Source: Flavonifractor sp. An10 (GTDB taxonomy: Bacteria > Bacillota > Clostridia > Oscillospirales > Oscillospiraceae). Taken from it: 64,000 nucleotides of DNA. The DNA lies in NCBI RefSeq assembly GCF_002161215.1, contig NZ_NFMB01000004.1, positions 62,001-126,000 on the forward strand, read 5' to 3'. The notes beneath the pieces are model-generated. The model searched no databases and was not told the origin of the DNA. It saw nothing but the letters and a program-made list of their open reading frames with translations. Both the position numbers and the translations under genes were made by a program. Shown piece after piece: positions 25,601 through 36,362 of this stretch. Every line of letters begins with the position of its first letter. Position 1 is the first letter of the stretch.

Positions 25601-27553
25601 ATGTCCGTTGTCCCGATGAAGCTGCTCACCATTGCCGGGCCCCTGGATCGGTTTGACGATGTGGTGCGCACCTGCGTCATCGACCAGGAGTTCCATCCGG
25701 AGAATGCGCTCCAGCTCATGCGCGGGGTGGGCGGCCTGCGCCCGCTGGAGTTGGAGAACCCCTACGCCGCCCTGCTCCGCCGCTCCATAGAGGTGGCCGA
25801 CGAGGCGGGGATTCCCCTGGACTACGCCCCCTTTGATCCCACGGCCTCTCTGGAGGAGATGGCCGGCTACTTTGACAGCCTGGCCGACCAGGCCTCCGCC
25901 CTCCACAGGAAGCAGGAGGAGCTGGAGCACCAGCTGGACGAGGCCCGCAGCATGGTGGATCAGCTGCAGAACCTGCGGGGCCTCGACGTGAAGCTGGACG
26001 AGCTGTGGGGCCTGGATCACGCCCGGTTCCGCTACGGCTATCTGCCCCGGGAGACCTATGACGGCTTCCGGGACGCCCTGGACGCGGAGGAGGATCTCTT
26101 CTTCGTGCCCACCACCGTGGGCCGCCGGCGGGTGTACGGGGTGTACTTCACCACCAAGGAGTCCCACCACAAGGTGGACTCCCTCATGAACTCCCTCCAC
26201 TTCACCCGCATCCACCTGGAGGAGCCCCCCCACGGCACGGTGGACGCGGCCACGGCGGAACTCAACGCCAGAACCGCGGACATCCGGAAGGCGGTGGAGG
26301 CGGTGGGGACAGAGCTGCAGGAGCTGCGCGACCGGGAGAAGGAGCACATCCTGTCCAGCTATTCCTGCCTGCGCTACCACAGTGCCTGCTGTGAGCTGCG
26401 CCAGTACGCCTGCCGCAGCCGCAACACCTTCTACCTCACCGGCTGGGTGCCGGCGGCATCTGTGCGGGAGGTGGAGGGCAAGCTGGCCCAGTTCCCCGAA
26501 CTGTCCTGCGTGGCCGACGCCGCCGACGACGTGGAGCACGCCAAGCCCCCCACCAAGCTGAAAAACTCCTTCCTGGGCCGGGTGTTCCAGCCCTTCCTGG
26601 AGATGTACGGCCTGCCCGCCTATAACGAGAAGGATCCCTCCCTGTTCATGGCGCTCACCTACTGCCTCTTCTTCGGCATCATGTTCGGCGATCTGGGGCA
26701 GGGCCTGTGCCTGGCCCTCATCGGCTTTGTGCTGGCCAAGTGGAAGCACATGTGGCTGGGCGGCATCATCACCTGCTGCGGCCTGTCCGGCGCCCTGTTC
26801 GGCTGCGTCTACGGCTCGGTGTTCGGCTTTGAGGAGCTCATCCCCGGCTTCAAGATCATGGAGGAGACCACCTTCGCCGGCATGGGCACCGTCAGCAACG
26901 TGCTGCTCCTGCTGGTCATGTCCATCTGCCTGGGCGTGTTCATGCTGCTGCTGGTGATGGTGGTCAACATCCTCAACGGCGTGCGCCAGCGGAATTTTGA
27001 GAAGATCCTCTTCGGCCCCAACGGCGCGGCGGGCATCCTCTTCTACGGCGGGCTGATCCTGGCCGCCGTGGCCACCGCGGCCTTCGGCGTCAACCTGTTT
27101 GTCCCGGCCTACGTGCTGCCGGTGCTGATCCTGCCGCTGGTGCTCATGCTCCTGCGGGAGCCCCTGTCCCACCTGCTCTCCGGCGATCCGGACTGGAAGA
27201 ACTTCTCGGTGGGGGAGGTGCTGGGCACCGGGTTCTTCGAGCTGTTCGAGACCCTGCTGAGCTACCTGACCAACACCCTGTCCTTCATGCGCGTGGGCGC
27301 CTACGCCATCACCCACGTGGGCCTGATGCTGGTGGTTCACATGCTGGCCGACCTGGCCGGCGGCGTGGGGGGCCCGGTGGGCATCCTCATCCTGGTGCTG
27401 GGCAACATCTTCGTCATGGGCTTTGAGGGCCTGCTGGTGGGCATTCAGGTGCTCCGTCTGGAGTTCTACGAGCTCTTCGGCCGCTTCTATGACGACGGCG
27501 GCGTCCCCTTTGTCCCGAAAAAAATCGATTACGCCGCCCGCATCAACGGGTGA
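25601..27553 (+). CDS. ntpI: V-type ATPase subunit I (subunit a, 116-kDa family)
   Basis: 650 aa. The N-terminal half is a cytoplasmic coiled-coil arm (for example SALHRKQEELEHQLDEARS) acting as stator. The C-terminal half has about seven to eight membrane helices, from PSLFMALTYCLFFGIMFGDLGQGL onward. The ion half-channel region SFMRVGAYAITHVGLMLVVH holds the essential Arg. It completes the ion path with the K ring. ATG follows GAAAGGAAGGAG. Confidence 0.93.
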   Translation: MSVVPMKLLTIAGPLDRFDDVVRTCVIDQEFHPENALQLMRGVGGLRPLELENPYAALLRRSIEVADEAGIPLDYAPFDPTASLEEMAGYFDSLADQASALHRKQEELEHQLDEARSMVDQLQNLRGLDVKLDELWGLDHARFRYGYLPRETYDGFRDALDAEEDLFFVPTTVGRRRVYGVYFTTKESHHKVDSLMNSLHFTRIHLEEPPHGTVDAATAELNARTADIRKAVEAVGTELQELRDREKEHILSSYSCLRYHSACCELRQYACRSRNTFYLTGWVPAASVREVEGKLAQFPELSCVADAADDVEHAKPPTKLKNSFLGRVFQPFLEMYGLPAYNEKDPSLFMALTYCLFFGIMFGDLGQGLCLALIGFVLAKWKHMWLGGIITCCGLSGALFGCVYGSVFGFEELIPGFKIMEETTFAGMGTVSNVLLLLVMSICLGVFMLLLVMVVNILNGVRQRNFEKILFGPNGAAGILFYGGLILAAVATAAFGVNLFVPAYVLPVLILPLVLMLLREPLSHLLSGDPDWKNFSVGEVLGTGFFELFETLLSYLTNTLSFMRVGAYAITHVGLMLVVHMLADLAGGVGGPVGILILVLGNIFVMGFEGLLVGIQVLRLEFYELFGRFYDDGGVPFVPKKIDYAARING

Positions 27554-27997
<444 letters not shown>

Positions 27998-28001
27998 GCA
28001 C

Positions 28002-28273
28002 TCTAGGGGGGACGCTGTCCCCCCTAGATACGCAAGCGGTTCCCAAGGAAACCGCTTGCGATACCCCCCTCACCCGCGCCCGCGCGGGTGGCCCTGGCCG
28101 CCGCGGCCAGGGGTATCGGTGTGCTGCGCAGGCGCATGTCCTGCTCCGCGCGGATTTCCATTTGCTTTCGCCCGCGGGGCGGGCGAAACTCTGCGAGGCC
28201 GGGCGATTGGAAATCGCCCCTACATGGGAGCAGCCGGTTGTGGACTGTGTGTAGGGGCGGCTATCAGCCGCCC
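28002..28273. repeat. Structured repeat island inside the V-ATPase operon
   Basis: The 323-base gap between subunits K and F carries, in order: CTAGGGGGGACGC..GTCCCCCCTAG (28002-28026); CGCAAGCGGTT / AACCGCTTGCG (28031-28060); GGCCCTGGCCGCC.GCGGCCAGGGG; and two GTAGGGGCG-type palindromes in opposite orientation (28201-28223 and 28251-28273). No gene is seen. All other spacings in this operon are below 45 bases, so this is an insertion of repeats that could also set the K-to-rest expression ratio. Confidence 0.8.
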
Positions 28274-28320
28274 GTCGGCGGGTGGCCTGCGCGGCCCCTA
28301 CGAACACGAGGAATCATGTT

Positions 28321-28629
28321 ATGAAATACTTTGTCATCACCGACAGCACGGATACCCAGGTGGGTCTGCGCCTGGCGGGCATCGAGGGCGTGGTGGTGCG
28401 GGAGGAGGCCCTGGCACGGGCCGCCATCCAGACCGCCGCCGCCGACCCGGACATCGCCGTGCTGCTCATTACCGAACATCTGGCCGACCAGTGCCGGGAT
28501 GTGATCGCCCCGCTCAAGCTCACCGCCCAGCGGCCCCTGGTGGTGGAGATCCCAGACCGGCACAGCACGGGCCGCGCCCCCGACTCCATCACCCGGTACA
28601 TCCGGGAGGCCATCGGGGTCAAGCTCTGA
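28321..28629 (+). CDS. ntpG: V-type ATPase subunit F (central stalk)
   Basis: 102 aa. The small Rossmann-like central stalk subunit that binds subunit D: MKYFVITDSTDTQVGLRLAGIEG, LLITEHLADQCRDVI and LVVEIPDRHS are typical, with IREAIGVKL at the end. Start at 28321 after CGAGGAA. The gene name follows the Enterococcus hirae scheme, where NtpG is subunit F. Confidence 0.9.
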   Translation: MKYFVITDSTDTQVGLRLAGIEGVVVREEALARAAIQTAAADPDIAVLLITEHLADQCRDVIAPLKLTAQRPLVVEIPDRHSTGRAPDSITRYIREAIGVKL

Positions 28630-28649
28630 TCCCGCGAGGAGGAACAAGT

Positions 28650-29275
28650 ATGCCTGATATCAACCAGAAGCTGGATCGCTTCACCGCCAAAATCCTGGCC
28701 GAGGCCGCCGCAGAGAGCCGGCGGGCCATGGAGGAGGTGCAGCGCCGCCGGGAGCAGCGCATCCAGGAGGCGGAGGACGAGGTGCTCAAGGAGGCCTATG
28801 ACTACATCCACACCGAGGTCTCCCGCATCCAGGCCGAGGCGGGCCGGGGCGTGTCCCGGCACATGCTGGACAACAAGCGCACCCTGTCCCTGCGCCGCAA
28901 GGAGATGGCCCAGGAGGTTTTTGCCCTGGTGCGGGCCAAAATCGCCGCCTTCACCCGCACCGACGCCTACACCCGGCGGATGGCCGCGCTGATGACGGAG
29001 GCGGCGGGGTACCTCGCCGGCGCCAAGGAGGTGCTGGTCACCCTGCGGGAGGAGGACATGGGCCTGCGCCAGATCCTGACCGACGCGGTTCCGCTGATGC
29101 ACCTGACCTTCCAGCCCGGCGACTTCCGCATGGGCGGGCTGGTGGCCGAGTCCCCGGATCTGGGCCTGCGGGTGGACGCCTCCTTTGACAGCGCCGCCGA
29201 GGAGCTGTCCGGCCACTTTGCCGAGCTCTTCGGCCTGTCTCTCTCTGATGAATCCGAAAGGACGGTACTTCCAGA

Positions 29276-29279
<4 letters not shown>
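28650..29279 (+). CDS. ntpE: V-type ATPase subunit E (peripheral stalk)
   Basis: 209 aa. A long charged N-terminal helix (AEAAAESRRAMEEVQRRREQRIQEAEDEV) leads to a globular C-terminal domain, ending LVAESPDLGLRVDASFDSAAEEL, which is the conserved cap binding the A3B3 head. GCGAGGAGG precedes the ATG. The last 4 bases overlap the A-subunit start. Confidence 0.88.
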
Positions 29280-31045
<1,766 letters not shown>

Positions 31046-31074
31046 CGCGGCACAGATTGAGGTGAATCACTGAC

Positions 31075-32478
31075 ATGAGACTGGAATACATCGGCCTGTC
31101 GGAGCTGTCCGGCTCCCTGATCGCCCTCCGGGGCGTCAAGGACGTGGCCTTTGACGAGATGGCGGAGATCACCCTGGAGAACGGGGAGCGCCGCTATGGG
31201 CGGGTGATCCTCATCGACGGAGACCGGGTGGTGCTCCAGGTGTTCGAGGGAACCCGGGGCATCTCCCTGGAGAACGCCTCCACCCACTTTGTGGGCAAGA
31301 GCATGGACATCGCCCTGTCCAGAGAGATGCTGGGCCGGGTGTTTGACGGGGCGGGCCGACCCATCGACGGCCTGGGGGAGATCTACCCCGAGGAGCGGCG
31401 GAACATCAACGGCTCCGCCATCAACCCCGTCTCCCGCAAGTACCCCCGCAGCTGCATCTACACCGGCATTTCCGCCATCGACGGCTGCGCCACCCTGATC
31501 CGGGGGCAGAAGCTGCCCATCTTCTCCGGCTCCGGCATGAAGCACAACGAGCTGGCCGCCCAAATCGTGCGGCAGGCCAGGGTGCCCAACCAGGACGGGG
31601 AGTTCGCCATCGTCTTCGCCGCCATGGGCGTGAAGAACGACACCGCCGAGTTCTTCCGCCGCTCCTTTGAGGAGGCCGGCGCCCTGAGCCGGGTGGTCAT
31701 GTTCCTCAACCTGGCCTCCGACCCCATCATCGAGCGCATCCTCACCCCCCGCTGCGCCCTGACGGCGGCGGAGTTCCTGGCCTTCGAGCACGGCTACCAC
31801 GTGCTGGTGGTGCTCACCGACATGACCTCCTACTGCGAGGCGCTGCGGGAGTTCTCCTCCTCCAAGGGGGAGATCCCCTCCCGGAAGGGCTTCCCCGCCT
31901 ATCTGTACTCCGACCTGGCCTCCCTGTACGAGCGGGCGGGCATGATCCACGGCAAGCCCGGCTCGGTGACCCAGGTGCCGGTGCTCACCATGCCCAACGA
32001 CGACATCACCCACCCCATCCCCGACCTGACCGGCTACATCACCGAGGGGCAGATCGTGCTCAACCGGGAGCTGGATCAGAAGGGCATCTATCCCCCCATC
32101 GCCATCCTCCCCTCCCTGTCCCGACTGATGAAGGACGGCGTGGGCAAGGGCTTCACCCGGGAGGATCACTACGACCTGTCCAACCAGCTGTTCGCCTCCT
32201 ACTCCAAGGTGCAGGACGCCCGCAGCCTGGCCAGCGTCATCGGCGAGGACGAGCTCAGCGAGCTGGACAAGCAGTACCTGGCCTTTGGCAGCGCCTTTGA
32301 GGAGAAATATATTAACCAGAATCTGACGGACAACCGCAGCATCCAGGACACCCTGGAGCTGGGGTGGAAGCTGCTCTCCATGCTGCCCAAGAGCGAGCTG
32401 GACCGCATCGACTCCAAGACCATCGAGGCCCACTACCGGGAGGACGCGTGGAAGGAGCTCTTCGCCCGCAAGCAGTGA
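31075..32478 (+). CDS. ntpB: V-type ATPase subunit B
   Basis: 467 aa. Non-catalytic head subunit: [37 protein letters not shown] in place of a P-loop, [22 protein letters not shown], and GYMYTDLA-like [14 protein letters not shown]. Length and motifs are standard. 29 bases separate it from subunit A. Confidence 0.96.
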   Translation: MRLEYIGLSELSGSLIALRGVKDVAFDEMAEITLENGERRYGRVILIDGDRVVLQVFEGTRGISLENASTHFVGKSMDIALSREMLGRVFDGAGRPIDGLGEIYPEERRNINGSAINPVSRKYPRSCIYTGISAIDGCATLIRGQKLPIFSGSGMKHNELAAQIVRQARVPNQDGEFAIVFAAMGVKNDTAEFFRRSFEEAGALSRVVMFLNLASDPIIERILTPRCALTAAEFLAFEHGYHVLVVLTDMTSYCEALREFSSSKGEIPSRKGFPAYLYSDLASLYERAGMIHGKPGSVTQVPVLTMPNDDITHPIPDLTGYITEGQIVLNRELDQKGIYPPIAILPSLSRLMKDGVGKGFTREDHYDLSNQLFASYSKVQDARSLASVIGEDELSELDKQYLAFGSAFEEKYINQNLTDNRSIQDTLELGWKLLSMLPKSELDRIDSKTIEAHYREDAWKELFARKQ

Positions 32479-32506
32479 GAGGGCCGTGGAAAGGAGCTGA
32501 ACCGCC

Positions 32507-33124
32507 GTGCCCAACAACCTTCTGCCCACCAAGGGCAACCTGATCGCCGCCAAGCACTCCCGCGGCCTGGCCCAGACCGGCTTTGAGCTGATGGATCGCA
32601 AGCGCAACATCCTCATCCGGGAGCTCATGGGCATGATGGACACCGCAAAGGAGCTCCAGGGGCAGATTGACACCGTCTTTACCGAAGCCTACGCCGCCCT
32701 CCAGGCGGCCAACATCCGCCTGGGCATCTGCGACCGCATCGCCGAGGCGGTGGAGGTGGACGACTCCCTGACCCTCCGGTACCGCTCGGTGATGGGGGTG
32801 GAGCTGCCCCGCATCCCCGGACAGTCCCCGCCCCCCCGGCCGGAGTACGGCCTGGGGGAGACCTGCTCGGAGCTGGACGAGTGCTATTTGAAGTTCCACA
32901 AGGTCAAGGAGCTCACCCGGCGGCTGGCGGAGGTGGAGACCTCCATCTACCGCCTGGCCGACGCCATCAAAAAGACCCAGAAGCGGGCCAATGCCCTGGA
33001 GAACATCGTCATACCCGGCCTGGACGAGACCATCCGCTTCATCACCGACGCCCTGGAGGAGAAGGAGCGGGAGGAGTTCGCCCGGCTGAAGGTCATCAAG
33101 CGGGTAACCACAAAAGGGAAGTGA
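32507..33124 (+). CDS. ntpD: V-type ATPase subunit D (central stalk)
   Basis: 205 aa, GTG start after GGAAAGGAGC. The long antiparallel coiled coil of the rotor shaft: LPTKGNLIAAKHSRGLAQTGFELMDRKRNIL at the N-terminus and AIKKTQKRANALENIVIPGLDETIRFI near the C-terminus. It is the last gene of the operon; its stop codon lies inside the terminator stem. Confidence 0.93.
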   Translation: MPNNLLPTKGNLIAAKHSRGLAQTGFELMDRKRNILIRELMGMMDTAKELQGQIDTVFTEAYAALQAANIRLGICDRIAEAVEVDDSLTLRYRSVMGVELPRIPGQSPPPRPEYGLGETCSELDECYLKFHKVKELTRRLAEVETSIYRLADAIKKTQKRANALENIVIPGLDETIRFITDALEEKEREEFARLKVIKRVTTKGK

Positions 33125-33145
33125 GACGGATTCGTCTCACTTCCC
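33116..33145. terminator. Bidirectional terminator shared by two convergent genes
   Basis: Perfect stem GGGAAGTGAGACG / CGTCTCACTTCCC, with TTTT after it on both strands. The stop codons of both the V-ATPase D gene and the convergent regulator gene lie within the stem. Confidence 0.85.
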
Positions 33146-33787
33146 TTTTCCTATGGGCCGGATGCTGGTCAGGATGGCCTCCAGCTCTGCGGGGGAGAGG
33201 CCGCCGCTGGCGGAGAGGGAGCAGCTGTACCCGTCCGCCGCCCACACGGCGGTGTAGATCATGCCGCCCTCCCCCCGGCACTGCACCGACCGGGTTCCCA
33301 CGGCACGGGTGGATATCTCCCCGTACTGGGTGTAGTCCCCGCTGATGTCCTCCGAACCGGGGGCCATGCGGTAGCAGAGGGTGTCCGTCCCGTCCGACCA
33401 GCGCAGCTCCGCCAGCTCCCCCGGGAGGCTCTGAGCCAGCAGGAGGCTGTACCCCTCCGGCAGGGCCGTGGGGATTGCCAAGGGCCAGGACAGGGCCTCC
33501 GCCAGGGCCTGGGGGCTGTCGTATTCCACCGAGCCATAGCCGCCCTGCACCACCGCCGGGGGCGTGGCCGTGACCGCGGGCTCCCCGTAGAACGGCTGGG
33601 CCACAACCAGCACCACACAGCAGGCCACGGCGGCGCAGGCCGCCAGGATCCGCCGCCGCGCTGCCGGAATCACGGGCCTCCGTTCTGCCCGGCGGGCCAC
33701 CGCCTCCAGCACCCGCTCCTCCAGCTCCGGCGTCACCACCACGGCGTCCATGAGACGCCGGTAGGCGCTTCTATTCCTCAAAGTCAT
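33137..33787 (-). CDS. Membrane-anchored regulator with DUF4367-like outer domain (putative anti-sigma)
   Basis: 216 aa. Short cytoplasmic N-terminus (about 45 residues), one membrane segment (ILAACAAVACCVVLVVAQPF), then an outer domain with the block PTALPEGYSLLLAQSLPGELAEL. It overlaps the ECF sigma gene by 17 bases, the usual layout for a sigma and its membrane-bound anti-sigma. The outer domain is clearly similar to the C-terminal half of the divergent secreted protein at 34482-35354. A classical zinc anti-sigma motif (HxxxCxxC) is absent, so the anti-sigma role is inferred. Confidence 0.75.
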   Translation of the reverse strand: MTLRNRSAYRRLMDAVVVTPELEERVLEAVARRAERRPVIPAARRRILAACAAVACCVVLVVAQPFYGEPAVTATPPAVVQGGYGSVEYDSPQALAEALSWPLAIPTALPEGYSLLLAQSLPGELAELRWSDGTDTLCYRMAPGSEDISGDYTQYGEISTRAVGTRSVQCRGEGGMIYTAVWAADGYSCSLSASGGLSPAELEAILTSIRPIGKGK

Positions 33788-34337
33788 ACCCCTCCTTCAG
33801 CACGGCCCGCAGCTTTTCCCGGCCCCGGGCCAGCAGGGAGCGGACGGTGGACTCCCTCGCCCCCAGAATCCGGGCGATCTCCACGGTGGTGTAGCCCTCG
33901 TAATAGTACAGGTGGATCACGCCCCGGTAGCGGGCCGGCAGGGCCCCCACCGCGTCCCACACCGCCGACAGCTCCGGCTCCGGCGCCCGGCCGGGCAGCA
34001 GGTCGCTCAGCTCCTCCTGGGGGTGCCGCTTCCAGTAGCTCAGCCGGTTTTTGCACAGGTTGGCCGCCACCCGCAGCAGCCAGGCCCTCTCGTGCTCCTC
34101 GCCGGAAAAGGGCGGGGCCTTCTGGAGATACTGGAGCAGGGTGTCCTGAAGCACGTCCTCCGCCTCCGGGCGCTGGTGGAGGTAGGAGCAGGCCAGGCGG
34201 AGCACCGCGTCCCCGTGCCGCCGCAGGGCCCGGGCCGCATCGGGGATCAGAGGGGCCTCCCCCTCCTCCGGCCCGCCGGCCAGCAGCGCCCGCAGCCGGG
34301 CCAGCAGGCCGGGCCGGGGCCGCAGTATGCCTTCCAT
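33771..34337 (-). CDS. ECF-type RNA polymerase sigma factor
   Basis: 188 aa from an ATG preceded by AGGGAGTGAGGGA. Region 2 includes LACSYLHQRPEAEDVLQDTLLQYLQ and WLLRVAANLCKNRLSYWK. Region 4 is GALPARYRGVIHLYYYEGYTTVEIARILGARESTVRSLLARGREKL. It probably responds to an envelope signal through the overlapping membrane regulator and may drive the divergent secreted-protein gene. Confidence 0.9.
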   Translation of the reverse strand: MEGILRPRPGLLARLRALLAGGPEEGEAPLIPDAARALRRHGDAVLRLACSYLHQRPEAEDVLQDTLLQYLQKAPPFSGEEHERAWLLRVAANLCKNRLSYWKRHPQEELSDLLPGRAPEPELSAVWDAVGALPARYRGVIHLYYYEGYTTVEIARILGARESTVRSLLARGREKLRAVLKEGYDFEE

Positions 34338-34377
34338 TCCCTCACTCCCTTCACCTGGAATACAAACGGCGGGCCTG

Positions 34378-34415
34378 ATCCGCTGCAAAAATTTTTTTCT
34401 TTTTTTGCAGCGGAT
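34378..34415. promoter_or_regulatory. Large inverted repeat in the divergent ECF control region
   Basis: ATCCGCTGCAAAAA, an 8-10 base T-rich centre, and TTTTTGCAGCGGAT form a near-perfect palindrome midway between the divergent sigma and secreted-protein genes. Outside it, ATACAAACGG on the left and ATACACAAACAGG read from the right extend the symmetry. It may be a shared operator or hold paired ECF promoters. Confidence 0.55.
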
Positions 34416-34481
34416 ACCCCGTCCTGTTTGTGTATGGGGCAGAGCGGGCCGCGAGCCTGCCAAACGGAAAGGATGATTCTG

Positions 34482-35354
34482 ATGAAGAAACTGCACAGCC
34501 GTGGGCTGGCCCTGCTCACCGCCGCCGCCCTGTCCCTGTCCGCCCTGGGCACCGCCGCCGGAGCCGCGGGGGAGGGAGCCCTGCCCCTCACCGTCAACGG
34601 CGCGGCGACCGGCATCACCGTCACGGAGGAGGACGGCGGCTATATCGTCCCCCTCCGGGCCCTGGCGGAGTATCTGAGCTATACCGTGGCATGGCACGGG
34701 GAGGACAGCACCGTCACCCTGAACAGCGGCTCCATGCACGCCACGGTGACCTTGGGGGTGAACCGCTACCAGGCCGTCACCAGCCTGGAGGGCATGGTGG
34801 GCATGACGGCCCCCTTCTCCCTGGCCGCCGCCCCCTACGCCGTGGACGGCACCACCTATGTGCCCCTGGAGCTCTTTGTGGTGCTCATGGGCAACCCGGC
34901 GGACGCGGTTACCGCCAATGACGGCACGGTGGAGCTGACGGCGGAGGCCGCGGGCAGCGGCGCCCAGCTCCCCAGCCCCTGGGAAGAGTACGGCTCCCTC
35001 TCCGGGCTGGAGCAGGCCGCCGGGTTCCCCGTGCCCCTGCCCGTCCTTCCGGAGGGTTATGAGGCCGTCCTGTATCAGGCCATCCCCGGCCAGCTGGCGG
35101 AGGTGCGCTTCTCCGGCGGCGGGGACACCCTGATCTACCGGGCGGGCCCCGGCATGGAGGATATGAGCGGGGATTACAACGTCTATCCCGCCGTACAGAC
35201 GGTGGAGGAGGGCGGCGTATCCGTCACCTGTAAGGGGGACGGGGACACCGTGTCCCTGGCCCTGTGGAGCCGGGACGGATACAGCTTCTCCCTCGCCTCG
35301 GAGCGGGGGCTGGATATGGCCGCCGTGAGGGCCGCCGTCTCCGGCACGCTGTAA
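34482..35354 (+). CDS. Secreted protein: copper-amine-oxidase-like N-domain plus DUF4367-like domain
   Basis: 290 aa. The ATG at 34482 is chosen because GGAAAGG is 9 bases before it; an ATG at 34473 touches that site. Signal peptide KKLHSRGLALLTAAALSLSALGTAAGA is followed by a CuAO-N1-like module (LTVNGAATGITVTEEDGGYIVPLRALAEYL), common in Clostridia surface proteins. The C-terminal domain (VLPEGYEAVLYQAIPGQLAEVRF, then MSGDYNVYP) mirrors the outer domain of the adjacent regulator (LPEGYSLLLAQSLPGELAELRW, then ISGDYTQYG). Confidence 0.8.
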   Translation: MKKLHSRGLALLTAAALSLSALGTAAGAAGEGALPLTVNGAATGITVTEEDGGYIVPLRALAEYLSYTVAWHGEDSTVTLNSGSMHATVTLGVNRYQAVTSLEGMVGMTAPFSLAAAPYAVDGTTYVPLELFVVLMGNPADAVTANDGTVELTAEAAGSGAQLPSPWEEYGSLSGLEQAAGFPVPLPVLPEGYEAVLYQAIPGQLAEVRFSGGGDTLIYRAGPGMEDMSGDYNVYPAVQTVEEGGVSVTCKGDGDTVSLALWSRDGYSFSLASERGLDMAAVRAAVSGTL

Positions 35355-35358
35355 GGCA

Positions 35359-35385
35359 AGGGGCCCGGCGCTCTGCCGGGCCCCT
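35359..35385. terminator. Terminator between convergent genes
   Basis: AGGGGCCCGGC / GCCGGGCCCCT stem between the secreted protein and the uracil-DNA glycosylase gene; the T-run is weak. Confidence 0.7.
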
Positions 35386-35390
35386 CTGGG

Positions 35391-35957
35391 TCAATAGGTA
35401 TGGGTGCAGGTCTCTTTGATCTTGGCCTGGAGGATCTTCAAATCCTCAAAGGTCTCCGGCCGCTTGCGGGGATCCCGCAGCAGGGCGGAGGGGTGGTACA
35501 TGGCCATCATCCACACCCCGGCCTTCTCCAGCCACTGGCCGTGCTCCCGGGTGATCTTGAAGTCCTCCCGGATCAGCTTCATGGCGGCGATGCGCCCCAG
35601 GCATACGATGATCTTGGGCCTGAGCAGGGCCACCTGGTTGCGCAGGTAGCCGATGCAGGCGTCCTGCTCGATGTTCAGCGGATCCCGGTTCTGGGGCGGG
35701 CGGCACTTGACCATGTTGCCGATGAACACCTTCTCCCGCTTCAGGTCGATCATGGCCAGCATGTCGTCCAGAAACTGGCCCGCCCGGCCCACGAAGGGGC
35801 GGCCGGTGAGATCCTCCTGCTCCCCGGGGCCCTCCCCGATGAACATGACCTCCGCGTCCCGGGGCCCCTCCCCGAACACCACGTTGTGCCGCGTCTCCGC
35901 CAGGCCGCACTTCTGGCAGCTCATACACGCCTCATAGAGGGCGTCCCAATCCATCAT
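35391..35957 (-). CDS. udg: Type-4 (family 4) uracil-DNA glycosylase, 4Fe-4S
   Basis: 188 aa. Removes uracil from DNA in base-excision repair. Catalytic motif 1 is FIGEGPGEQEDLTGRPFVGRAG and motif 3 MMAMYHPSALLRDP. Cysteines of the 4Fe-4S cluster are in CQKCGLAETR, in MVKCRPPQNRDP and in EQDACIGYLRNQ. Normal length for the family. ATG follows GAGGTGA. Monocistronic. Confidence 0.92.
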   Translation of the reverse strand: MMDWDALYEACMSCQKCGLAETRHNVVFGEGPRDAEVMFIGEGPGEQEDLTGRPFVGRAGQFLDDMLAMIDLKREKVFIGNMVKCRPPQNRDPLNIEQDACIGYLRNQVALLRPKIIVCLGRIAAMKLIREDFKITREHGQWLEKAGVWMMAMYHPSALLRDPRKRPETFEDLKILQAKIKETCTHTY

Positions 35958-36038
35958 ATGGTTTCACCTCAGTTGATTTGCTCATTTCTGACATTGTACC
36001 ACAGGATTGGCCGGGATACAACTTGTGAAAATTTGTGG

Positions 36039-36067
36039 TTGACATTTTTGCAGGAAGCGGTTATACT
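36039..36067 (+). promoter_or_regulatory. Promoter of the aspS-gatCAB operon
   Basis: TTGACA, 17 bases, TATACT, ahead of the T-box leader. Confidence 0.88.
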
Positions 36068-36079
36068 ACATGCAACAAA

Positions 36080-36332
36080 AGCGATGAGAACGACCGCCGC
36101 CTGTGAGGGCCGCCAGAGAATCCGGGTCACCGACTGAGAGCCCGGTTCGGCAGGATGGGATGGCGCAACACGTTTGAGCCGGCGCTCTGAGCCCTGATGT
36201 CAGGGGGTAGGGGCGCACGTCCGCCCGCGTTAGGGGCTGTGAGCGGCCGCGCCAAGGAGGGCGCGGCAATCACCGGGTGGTACCGCGGAGTTTTTCCGTC
36301 CCGAAGCTGCATGCAGCTTCGGGGCTTTTTTT
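36080..36332 (+). promoter_or_regulatory. T-box riboswitch leader of aspS-gatCAB
   Basis: The leader shows a loop-E/S-turn-like GATGAGAACGACC, the AGAG stem-I element (CCAGAGAATCCGGGTCACC), a possible AAC (Asn) specifier in GGCGCAACACG, the T-box GGGTGGTACCGCGG at 36275-36288, and a terminator CCCGAAGCTGC / GCAGCTTCGGGG with a seven-T tail. An Asn-specific T-box makes sense because the operon makes Asn-tRNA(Asn). In C. acetobutylicum the equivalent leader senses tRNA-Asn and tRNA-Glu. The specifier is read by eye. Confidence 0.88.
36207..36226 (+). repeat. GTAGGGGCG palindrome within the T-box leader
   Basis: GTAGGGGCGCACGTCCGCCC lies between stem I and the antiterminator. It resembles the dispersed GTAGGGGCG...CGCCC family of this genome, so a repeat may have entered the leader; chance similarity is possible. 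Confidence 0.45.
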
Positions 36333-36362
36333 ATTCTTTTTCATCGAAAGGTTGTGAACGGC

